This document shows, one piece after another, positions 13,141 to 19,985 of a stretch of DNA of 21,519 nucleotides. The translations under genes were made by a program, and so were the position numbers. How positions within the stretch are numbered: the first letter of the stretch is position 1; the number at the start of each line of letters is the position of its first letter. The stretch is from IMG/VR virus record IMGVR_UViG_3300035698_012402, positions 1 to 21,519 of that record. One strand, 5' to 3'. The DNA is from a virus. Under the pieces are notes generated by a model. It ran no database searches, was not told the DNA's origin, and was given only the letters and a program-made list of their open reading frames with translations.

Positions 13141-14799
13141 TCACTGAATACTATCTCGTTTTACTGACACAACGTCAAGCCCTTTTTCCATTATCTCTTC
13201 CATCGTATGCATCTTCCCGTCAGCACAAAGAAACTGATGGTCTCTGCTGCAAACAACTTTTGAACCATCATCAAAGCAAAACTCGTAAGCGTCCATCTCG
13301 CCAGCGTCTATGACCTCAACACATTTGTCTTCAATTCTCTCGTCATCAAAGGCATAAAGCACGACTCCTTCTCTGTTGGAATCGAGACGGTTCTTGACGT
13401 CCGAAACAGAAATTGTCCCACTCGGACTATCGAGCAACGTGTCTACGTCAACACATTTGTTGAAACCATATCTTGCAAAAGCCTCAATCAGTGAGAAAAT
13501 TTGCTCAACTTGTTTTAGAGAAACCTCTCCAGCTTCAATCTTTACCCTTGCTCCATCAAAGAACTTTTGCCTCATTTCGTCCATTACGGACTTAATTTTC
13601 TTCCCCATTCCTTTTCGGAGCCGATTCGCCATGGGGCCGTCAAATCCACAAAGCGCCTTGGAGATATTCATAACCTGCTCTTGGTAAGTCATTACCCCGT
13701 ACGTCTCAGTCATGATGTGCTCGATACACGGGATGGATTCATAAGGCTCGCCATGCTTGCGCCGAGCATACGTCATGTCCATTCCCATATCACGGGGGCC
13801 GGGGCGAATCAGTGATGTGATGGCCGACACGTCAGCAAGGGACTCCATTCCCACGGCTTCCACGACAGGCATCGTTGCCGGATTCTCCAACTGGAAGATT
13901 CCCACAAGGTCTCTCTTGGAGCCCATCTTGATTGCCGTGTGGTCATCAATCGGAATGCTGGCCCTTCTCAACACAACCGACTTCCCGCTCTTATCTCGCC
14001 GATTTTGTTCCACTAGATTCACGCAGTCGGCAATCACGGGGATGTTATTCAGCCCCAGAATATCGAACTTAACGAGTCCCACCGAGCTTAGCTCAGACTT
14101 CTCCTGGCCTTCTGCCCATGCAGAAATGACTTGTCGGTCAACCTTATTGCCGGGCTTGTCCCACAGAACCGGGATGCGGCCCCGGAGACTCCTGTCAGAA
14201 ATGATGACACCGCCCGCATGTTTACCCATGTTCTTAACTTGGTTGCGAAGGATTTCAGCATGATGGCGCACCTTTGGATTATCCTCGAAGTACTTAGCTA
14301 AGTCAGAATAATGCTCGCACAGTTCATCGAAAGGCATGTCGTCAACCTTATGAGACTCACCCTCCTCATCCTCGAACTGGCTGAGGGAGTCAATCTTCTT
14401 GGTGACAGCCATTGCGAGCTTGGTATCTTCTCCCAGCGCACGCGCCACGTCGATGATGACAGCCTTGGTCTTGTACGTCTGATATGTTCCGATGCTGCAT
14501 ACCTTTGTCTCACCAAAAACCCTAACAATGTCTTTCTTTACTTCGTCCCGGATTCGCGGGTCAAAGTCCGTGTCAATATCGGGAGGGTCGGGCCTTCCCT
14601 CGTCAAGGAATCGCTCGAACAACAGACCATATTCAATTGGGTCGATGTCAGTCAGTCCCAAGCAATATGAGACAAGGCTACCCGCCGCCGAATTATGAAC
14701 AGCGAGTCCTTCTGCATTGTATGTATGCCTTCCTTCGACACAAAGGTCGTGAACCTTCCCCTTATGTCGAACTACTCTTACTGCTTTTACCCTTGGCAT
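13141..14799 (-). CDS. dnaE: DNA polymerase III alpha, central catalytic piece, flanked by intein A C-half and intein B N-half
   Basis: A 552-aa product in three parts: intein A C-half (1-36), extein (37-448), intein B N-half (449-552). The extein starts SAAGSLVSYCLGLTDIDPIEY, continues PDPPDIDTDFD with the two catalytic Asp of the DnaE palm, then MGKHAGGVIISD, LVKFDILGLNNI (third catalytic Asp), LIRPGPRDMGMD, YGVMTYQEQVMN and FARYGFNK. These match bacterial replicative DnaE, so the piece holds the whole palm and fingers but cannot act alone. Start ATG 14799 lies 38 bases inside the end of the PD-(D/E)xK endonuclease gene. The last 165 or so extein bases (13456-13620) are clearly more AT-rich than the preceding extein. 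Confidence 0.95.
   Translation of the reverse strand: MPRVKAVRVVRHKGKVHDLCVEGRHTYNAEGLAVHNSAAGSLVSYCLGLTDIDPIEYGLLFERFLDEGRPDPPDIDTDFDPRIRDEVKKDIVRVFGETKVCSIGTYQTYKTKAVIIDVARALGEDTKLAMAVTKKIDSLSQFEDEEGESHKVDDMPFDELCEHYSDLAKYFEDNPKVRHHAEILRNQVKNMGKHAGGVIISDRSLRGRIPVLWDKPGNKVDRQVISAWAEGQEKSELSSVGLVKFDILGLNNIPVIADCVNLVEQNRRDKSGKSVVLRRASIPIDDHTAIKMGSKRDLVGIFQLENPATMPVVEAVGMESLADVSAITSLIRPGPRDMGMDMTYARRKHGEPYESIPCIEHIMTETYGVMTYQEQVMNISKALCGFDGPMANRLRKGMGKKIKSVMDEMRQKFFDGARVKIEAGEVSLKQVEQIFSLIEAFARYGFNKCVDVDTLLDSPSGTISVSDVKNRLDSNREGVVLYAFDDERIEDKCVEVIDAGEMDAYEFCFDDGSKVVCSRDHQFLCADGKMHTMEEIMEKGLDVVSVKRDSIQ
13144..13455 (-). other. Split intein B, N-terminal half (104 aa)
   Basis: Begins with Cys1 right after extein GFNK: CVDVDTLLDSPSGTISVSDV (block A). 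Block B is CSRDHQFL with the conserved His, in a setting (CSxxHxF...GxM) resembling the phage-like gp41-1 group of split inteins. It ends at a TGA 27 bases before the LAGLIDADG gene, at the place where contiguous inteins carry their endonuclease domain. Confidence 0.9.
14692..14799 (-). other. Split intein A, C-terminal half (36 aa)
   Basis: MPRVKAVRVVRHKGKVHDLC (residues 1-20) then block F/G ending LAVHN, with the canonical His-Asn and Ser+1 of SAAGSLVSY. Its partner is 16406-16690; joined exteins give GYGRG-SAAGSL, the invariant GRGS motif of DnaE. Confidence 0.93.
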
Positions 14800-15760
14800 G
14801 TTCTGCTACCTTGCTCTCTGATTCCAATTTATCAATCCAGTCCCCGACACGCTTGCTTTCCTTAAAAATCCCCATCCTCTTCAGGTCTTCCTTGAAGAGA
14901 ATGATATATTCACATAGTCCCTCATAGAATGATTCGGCGGCGACCCTCTTCCTCTCGACCAATCCTATTTTTTGTCGGCCACCTTTTATCTCAACGACGC
15001 TTTTCGTTCCATTCGCCCACTCCACAACAAAATCTGGAAAATAACGGGCAGTCCCTCCACTTGGTTTCGAGTACGGAATTTTGTCAACGCATCTGTCAAA
15101 TGAAACAACATCCTCGCTTCTTCCACACCAGTCCAGAAACATCAACTCCCATGAGCTTGCGAAATAAATCCTAATGTCTCCGCTGATATAATATCCATGA
15201 TGATAACCATGCCCTGTTACTTTTTCTTGATACTCTGGCCTCTCCCAGTTTTTTCTTGAAGCCGCTGCAACTTTCCTTCTGAACTCCGGGTTGTCATGGT
15301 ACGCCCTCTTTAGTCCTGCGGATATTCTCTTTGAAATAGATGGGTCGTTGTTGTGAGCCATTTTCAGTCGTCTTGACATCCTTTTTCTTGCTTGAGGACT
15401 TCCTTGTGAGATTCTTTGTGACTTAGAATTGTTTTCTCTCCATTCATCGGTATATGCGGCTTTTCTTACACATCTTCCGCAAACCTCGTCTCCCCGGTAT
15501 CTCTTGCGAATCCATATATTACTCCAAGGTCCGTGAAAATTCCCTCCGCATAATCGGCATGTCCCTCTTACATCCCACTTCAGTGTCTTCGACTTCGCGT
15601 TTTCAAGCATAACCGAGAATGGAACACTTTTAACCGAGAAGCATGAATATCTGGCCCTTTCTGTGCCATACTGATTCTTCCGCCTCAGAAACTCTTTCTC
15701 TTCAGTATATGGACGAACCCACTCAGGCCAATCCTCTAAATTCCACTTAATTGCGTGCAT
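14762..15760 (-). CDS. PD-(D/E)xK homing endonuclease with zinc finger and NUMOD3-like repeats, inside split intein A
   Basis: I start at ATG 15760 because GGAGG lies 6 bases upstream; an ATG at 15796 has no ribosome site. The 332-aa product has a zinc finger CRLC...CGRC (C68, C71, C94, C97), then repeated basic helices (SKSQRISQGSPQARKRMS and SISKRISAGLKRAYHD, residues 110-180) of the NUMOD3 type that bind the minor groove, then a nuclease core: SSWELMFLDW (Glu205), YFPDFVVEW (Asp243) and VVEIKG (Glu257, Lys259). This is the PD-(D/E)xK fold, related in layout to the Vsr-like endonucleases found in fractured phage genes. It ends 38 bases inside the next DnaE piece. A TATAAT and an 18-bp motif shared with the rmlA endonuclease lie just upstream. 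Confidence 0.85.
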   Translation of the reverse strand: MHAIKWNLEDWPEWVRPYTEEKEFLRRKNQYGTERARYSCFSVKSVPFSVMLENAKSKTLKWDVRGTCRLCGGNFHGPWSNIWIRKRYRGDEVCGRCVRKAAYTDEWRENNSKSQRISQGSPQARKRMSRRLKMAHNNDPSISKRISAGLKRAYHDNPEFRRKVAAASRKNWERPEYQEKVTGHGYHHGYYISGDIRIYFASSWELMFLDWCGRSEDVVSFDRCVDKIPYSKPSGGTARYFPDFVVEWANGTKSVVEIKGGRQKIGLVERKRVAAESFYEGLCEYIILFKEDLKRMGIFKESKRVGDWIDKLESESKVAEHAKGKSSKSSST

Positions 15761-15800
15761 CTCTTCCTCCAATAGTTGTAGCGTACCCTCAACCATAGGA

Positions 15801-15818
15801 GGAATATCAAAGAATTAT
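15801..15818 (-). repeat. 18-bp leader motif shared with the rmlA endonuclease (copy 2)
   Basis: Same 18 bases as 8242-8259. Here it includes the TAA of the MT-A70 gene (15815-15817) and overlaps TATAAT at 15814-15819 on the minus strand, 54 bases before ATG 15760. Confidence 0.7.
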
Positions 15819-16387
15819 ACCTCGTTACCCCACGCTTCCCATCCATCACGACGATTTCTCGCGAACATTTCAAGATACGGCCCCGGAGACACCTTCTCAA
15901 CTAGACTGTAAAAATCCTCCGGTTTCTTACTATGTCGCCCTCTCGGCCAATTAAACCACGTCCCGCCAGTCGCAGGAGCAACTCTCCCGCCCGAGCCAAA
16001 CGGATTCCCTGCTCGTGGCCCCTTGCGGCACAACAGTACGTGCTCTGTATTGCACTGAAAACGCCCAACCCCAAGGCCGGGCTTGCACCACGTCAGCATT
16101 GTAGTTATCTCCTGAAACTCCCATGCCCTTGCTACTGCGAAACCCCAGTCAACGTGCTGCGTCAATACCCAGAGCCAGAGATGACACTGTTTAGCGCTTG
16201 GGGGCTGGATAGAGCATATATCATCAAGAAGCATTGTTGGATAATGCTTTTGTGGCCCGGCTTTGTCGAGTGTCGCACGACGAGGATTGTTGGCATGAAG
16301 AGACGGTCTCCACGGAGGGTCGGCTACAATGCACCGGAAATCACCAAGTTCTGAAAGTCTATCAAGGTTCTCGTTCTCTTCGTTCAT
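15815..16387 (-). CDS. MT-A70-family N6-adenine methyltransferase, inside split intein A
   Basis: A 190-aa protein with the catalytic DPPW at 23-26 (CIVADPPWRP), the WLWVLTQHVDWG core strand-helix, EHVLLCRKG, RGRHSKKPEDFY and the closing PYLEMFARNRRDGWEAWGNEV, all typical of the MT-A70 group. It uses S-adenosylmethionine to methylate adenine N6; for phage members the substrate is most likely DNA. Length is normal, so it is intact. The ATG has GGAGGG upstream and lies 15 bases after the stop of the DnaE N piece. Its place between two halves of one split intein is unusual: the split is normally filled by an endonuclease only. Confidence 0.9.
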   Translation of the reverse strand: MNEENENLDRLSELGDFRCIVADPPWRPSLHANNPRRATLDKAGPQKHYPTMLLDDICSIQPPSAKQCHLWLWVLTQHVDWGFAVARAWEFQEITTMLTWCKPGLGVGRFQCNTEHVLLCRKGPRAGNPFGSGGRVAPATGGTWFNWPRGRHSKKPEDFYSLVEKVSPGPYLEMFARNRRDGWEAWGNEV

Positions 16388-16402
16388 CCTAGTCCCTCCA
16401 TC

Positions 16403-19330
16403 CTATACGACATCAACAAGTTCGTCGTCCTCATTCAAATTCTTCGCCTGCACCCACTTTGTACTTCCGTCTTCGCTTTTGACGAGCCATTTGTGGTCTT
16501 TCGTACACCTAATAACACGGCCATCATCTGTTTCGATTTCAACAAGGTCTTCATCGACATCGTATGAGAATGTGTCCAAAACCCCTAGATAAGAGCCGTC
16601 ATCTGCAACGACGACATCTCCTTTTCTGATATTCCCGATAAATCTGGAAACCCCGTTTGACATAACGACCCGAGTGGATGGATGGAAACACCCACGACCG
16701 TACCCGACAGCCCACTCGCCAAACTTGTCCTTTGCATCAGACACAATTCTGTCCATGATAAGAAAGTAATCGGCCCATCCGAGCTTACAGATGACATCAA
16801 ACTCATAATTGACCCGGTCGAGGTATATCTGAGCATCCTTCCGTACACCAATGCCACGATTTGTGAGACCACGATTGACTTTATTGCGCAACATCTCCGG
16901 GGCGTTGTCGTACAACTTCGGCAACTGGATAGCAGAATCCAGATTGATTTCCTCAGCCTCGACAGCCACGAGCCGAGTATTCGCCAGAGCTTCCTTAAAG
17001 ACCTCCGCTGTGAACACGTCGTCCTCAAATGGCCCACGCTGTGTCGTTACTCCATCCCGACTACGATGGACATAGCCGCCCTTGAAAACCTTTCTCATCT
17101 GAGCCGCGTTCCGGTAGAATAAATTACGGACATCGAACGCCCACACATCCGCCTTCTCTCCGCCTGCTTTTTCGTCATCGGTAGGCTCACCCAAATCAAA
17201 GACGGTCTTGTACTGACGGATGCACATAAGGACATCATGTGTATCGGCATGCTCGGCTTCAAGATAGTGAGAATTATGAACAAGCCTTCCTTCCGAGACA
17301 AAACAATGTCGTCCTTTGACTTGTATGTCATGGACATCTGGAACAACAGACCGCAGGACTTCCTCTAAAGACTTTACCCGAACCAAAACAGCATCTTCCT
17401 CTACTCGATGGAACCAAGCGTCCCGTCTATGGATTTGCTCCCCAACACATGACCATTTCAATTGTTTTGTCTGAGGGCCGCCAATTGATATAACATACTG
17501 TGGTCTTGAAAGATTCCCCGTCCTTTCATCCATCCGTGGCGGTATTCTTTGTATTCCTCCCCAGTATCCGAGCCTCAGTAATGCCTGTTGTACTTGATGT
17601 GCCAAACATTCAGAAGTCGTGGTTAAGGAAAGCCTCCTTCCATTCCATGTCCCGTCTCCGCAAAAAATTCCCTCTAGTAACGACGAAAGCCTGTTATTAT
17701 CAAGGCTTCTCCAGAAGTTCGGAAGATGTTTGTTCTCGCACCCTTTGCCGCACAACTCCTCAAACATAGAAGCAAACCCAAATGAGGTAATCCGAACTTG
17801 TAATCCTTTTCCTTTTTGCTCCGCCTCATTCGGATTGAACCCAAACCTTCTAAAGAACTCAATTATGCGACGACGATATTTCTTTTCATCTTCATGAAGT
17901 CCGAACCCAGTGTTGTATCCTCCCCTATATCCCTCTGCGATATACATCCCCAATACCCAGCACATTTCGCTGTCTATTCCCAGTTCCTCCGGCACAAAAC
18001 ATATCTTATCGGTTCTGGTGGAAACCCACCTCCCCTCTTTCAAGTGACAAGTTTGCTTCTTTTCAAAATACTGACTTGTCAGTAGACTGTCGATTTTACC
18101 AGTTTGCACAGGTCGAGGGACGACGAGCCAATCTCCTTTTTTTAAGTCTTTGGCATGTACCCATTCTCGTTTCCCGCATTCGGAAGAAACGAGAAATGGA
18201 TGGTCCTCTGTGGCTATGATAGCCTGATATTTTGTTCCTGAAATTACCTTATAGGCTTTCTCTCCAACTCGCAATCGCCTCTGGCCAATAGCTTCAACCT
18301 CTGAAAACCGACCATCATCAGTTGCGACCAAGTCTCCAACCTTAATGTCTTTTATTGGTTTGAATGACCCGTCGGACATAATCACTTTAGAGTCTGGGTG
18401 CAGGCAATCGCAAGCCATGATAAGGGGAGCCCCGACCTTCCGGGCGAATTGGATAAGCTTGCGATTGACTTCCTTCTGTCGCTCATACTCGATGATTTGA
18501 AGCTCGACGTAAACCTCGTCGAAGGCATCGGCATAGCACCGATAGATACGCTCCGCTTGTTCCCAGTCATCCCTCATCAGCGCTCGCGGAATCTCGCCGC
18601 CCATACACGCCGTCGTGGCAACAATTCCCGCTCCCCATCGGCGGCACGACCACCACGTTGTCCGGGGTGAGTAGTAGAACCCGCTTATCCATGCGTCATT
18701 GTGGATACGGATGATATTGTCGAAGCCCTTCTTGTTCCGGGCAATGAGGACGAGATGACCGGCAGAACGGCACTTCCTCTTCATTTCAGGGTCGTCCCCC
18801 CGATAGTTCGAGATGTACGCTTCCATCCCGAAGACCGCCTTGATGCCTGCCTTCTTGCATGCGTTGTACTGGCGAATCCATCCTCCTACGCTACCATGAT
18901 TCGTCACACTACAGAACGACCGACGTTGTGCTATCAAAAGCTTGGTCAATTGGGAGACGGTCCCGAGTGCATCCTTGATGGAGAACTCGTCATGGTGATG
19001 AAGCCCGACATAACTGTCAGCCGTAGCTGCAACAGCCCGGTCACGAAACTTCCATGCCCACTCGGCACTATGTGTCCACGGAAACTTCTTCGGGTATGGA
19101 CACTTGCCTACCTGTAGTACGAACTTCGGACTGGCAGCGCATATCTCAGGTAGCATCTGGACTGTTGTTTTTGGCCACGTCACCGCCGTCTCAAAGGGGG
19201 AAAGGCCAAGACTCACGGCTACGGGAGCAGCATCGAAGTCCTTATCCGGCACCACCAAAAGGATGTCCTTCTCAAGTGGTATTCGGTCGTCCTTGGGAAC
19301 TTCGTTCTTTTCGTAAAACTCTTTCAGCAT
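16403..19330 (-). CDS. dnaE: DNA polymerase III alpha, N-terminal piece with one whole intein and intein A N-half
   Basis: I start at ATG 19330 (AGGAG 5 bases upstream); the frame is open further up but without a ribosome site. The 975-aa product is: extein 1-308, intein 309-686, extein 687-880, intein A N-half 881-975. The first 105 extein residues are an extension I cannot place. Then comes the PHP domain: YVGLHHHDEFS (H111, H113), SVTNHGSVGG (usually TDHG, here Asn144), KKAGIKAVFGMEAYI, ACD-SHYLEAEHADTHDVLMCI after splicing, and GWADYFLIMDRIV...VGYGRG. After removal of both inteins 502 extein residues remain. It overlaps the upstream gene by 59 bases. PHP proofreading activity is uncertain because of the Asp to Asn change. 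Confidence 0.93.
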   Translation of the reverse strand: MLKEFYEKNEVPKDDRIPLEKDILLVVPDKDFDAAPVAVSLGLSPFETAVTWPKTTVQMLPEICAASPKFVLQVGKCPYPKKFPWTHSAEWAWKFRDRAVAATADSYVGLHHHDEFSIKDALGTVSQLTKLLIAQRRSFCSVTNHGSVGGWIRQYNACKKAGIKAVFGMEAYISNYRGDDPEMKRKCRSAGHLVLIARNKKGFDNIIRIHNDAWISGFYYSPRTTWWSCRRWGAGIVATTACMGGEIPRALMRDDWEQAERIYRCYADAFDEVYVELQIIEYERQKEVNRKLIQFARKVGAPLIMACDCLHPDSKVIMSDGSFKPIKDIKVGDLVATDDGRFSEVEAIGQRRLRVGEKAYKVISGTKYQAIIATEDHPFLVSSECGKREWVHAKDLKKGDWLVVPRPVQTGKIDSLLTSQYFEKKQTCHLKEGRWVSTRTDKICFVPEELGIDSEMCWVLGMYIAEGYRGGYNTGFGLHEDEKKYRRRIIEFFRRFGFNPNEAEQKGKGLQVRITSFGFASMFEELCGKGCENKHLPNFWRSLDNNRLSSLLEGIFCGDGTWNGRRLSLTTTSECLAHQVQQALLRLGYWGGIQRIPPRMDERTGNLSRPQYVISIGGPQTKQLKWSCVGEQIHRRDAWFHRVEEDAVLVRVKSLEEVLRSVVPDVHDIQVKGRHCFVSEGRLVHNSHYLEAEHADTHDVLMCIRQYKTVFDLGEPTDDEKAGGEKADVWAFDVRNLFYRNAAQMRKVFKGGYVHRSRDGVTTQRGPFEDDVFTAEVFKEALANTRLVAVEAEEINLDSAIQLPKLYDNAPEMLRNKVNRGLTNRGIGVRKDAQIYLDRVNYEFDVICKLGWADYFLIMDRIVSDAKDKFGEWAVGYGRGCFHPSTRVVMSNGVSRFIGNIRKGDVVVADDGSYLGVLDTFSYDVDEDLVEIETDDGRVIRCTKDHKWLVKSEDGSTKWVQAKNLNEDDELVDVV
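16406..16690 (-). other. Split intein A, N-terminal half (95 aa)
   Basis: Starts at Cys1 after extein VGYGRG: CFHPSTRVVMSNG (block A), RKGDVVVADDG, block B IRCTKDHKWLV with the conserved Thr and His, and a closing AKNLNEDDELVDVV, which recalls the end of the NrdJ-1 split intein N-half. With the 36-aa C-half the intein totals 131 aa, a mini-intein size. Confidence 0.93.
17273..18406 (-). other. Contiguous LAGLIDADG intein in the DnaE PHP domain (378 aa)
   Basis: Cys1 (CLHPDSKVIMSDG, codon 18404-18406) to Asn (LVHN, codon 17273-17275), followed by Ser+1. Block A includes IKVGDLVATDDG; block B is IIATEDHPFLV; the endonuclease helices are WVLGMYIAEG and LLEGIFCGDG, both with an acidic residue; block F is VHDIQVKGRHCFVSEG. 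The insertion point rebuilds ACDSHYL, matching the TND-x-HYL motif of DnaE. It should self-splice and its nuclease looks intact. Base composition is more AT-rich than the exteins. Confidence 0.95.
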
Positions 19331-19985
19331 GGTCGCTCCTGTACCCCCTATTATACCGAAACCGGGGAACCTCTCGACCCGCAAACTTCGATAAATCTTC
19401 CAGACCGACAATCCATCTACCACCTATGAGCCGGTAGAAGTGCATAAATGCTACTGATCCGGGTAAATACTGTGACGCCAACACCACATCAACGTATCTT
19501 GAGCTACACCTGGAAGCCTCGCTGAACACGGGTGTGTTGTGGAATCTCACCATTGCGGTCGTTGCCGCATACAGCTTAGCCGACAATGGTTCGGTAGGGA
19601 AGTACCGGTCAACCTTACTGCAATCGACCATGAAAGAAGACGTGCCATTCCGAACAACCACCTTGCCATAAAACGGAGAGGCGGTAGACTTCATTACCTC
19701 ATTCAGGACCGGCTGTCCCGCCGCCACAAGGTGAGCCATCCTTCCGAGCGGGTCTCCCTCGCCCATCTTCTCATCAAAGGACTGAAATTCGCCATCGGCC
19801 TCATCAGTATTCGGATCACATGGGAACAACCTGTTCGGCCTTCCTCTCCGGTTCGTACGAACCGAATCTAGCCCTTCCTTGGAGATAATCCAAGGAAGGG
19901 CATAGACTTCATCATGTGGCTTGCCCTGACAAACCTTTCTCAGCGTGTCAGGCTGTTGTGCTGACTCACCGCAGACGAATATCAC
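19272..19985 (-). CDS. Unknown 237-aa protein
   Basis: I do not recognise this protein. The start is GTG 19985, immediately after the TAA of the ParB-like gene (ATGTAAGTG), with AAGG about 9 bases upstream. It has no transmembrane segment; a central part (GKVVVRNGTSSFMVDCSKVDRYF) and a late YRLIGGRWIVGLEDLSKFAG look like folded alpha/beta modules. A perfect 12-bp hairpin lies in codons 29-39. The last 59 bases overlap the DnaE N piece, suggesting coupled translation with the polymerase, but a functional link is only inferred. Confidence 0.65.
   Translation of the reverse strand: MIFVCGESAQQPDTLRKVCQGKPHDEVYALPWIISKEGLDSVRTNRRGRPNRLFPCDPNTDEADGEFQSFDEKMGEGDPLGRMAHLVAAGQPVLNEVMKSTASPFYGKVVVRNGTSSFMVDCSKVDRYFPTEPLSAKLYAATTAMVRFHNTPVFSEASRCSSRYVDVVLASQYLPGSVAFMHFYRLIGGRWIVGLEDLSKFAGREVPRFRYNRGYRSDHAERVLRKERSSQGRPNTT
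19871..19901. repeat. Perfect 12-bp inverted repeat, 7-base loop, inside a gene
   Basis: GCCCTTCCTTGG (19871-19882), loop AGATAAT, CCAAGGAAGGGC (19890-19901). It lies 85-115 bases into the 237-aa gene and has no T-run, so it is not a typical terminator. Confidence 0.8.

Noticed and set aside
14301-14312. Palindrome ACTTAGCTAAGT within dnaE
   Set aside because: Short, inside conserved coding sequence, no second copy noticed; can be chance.
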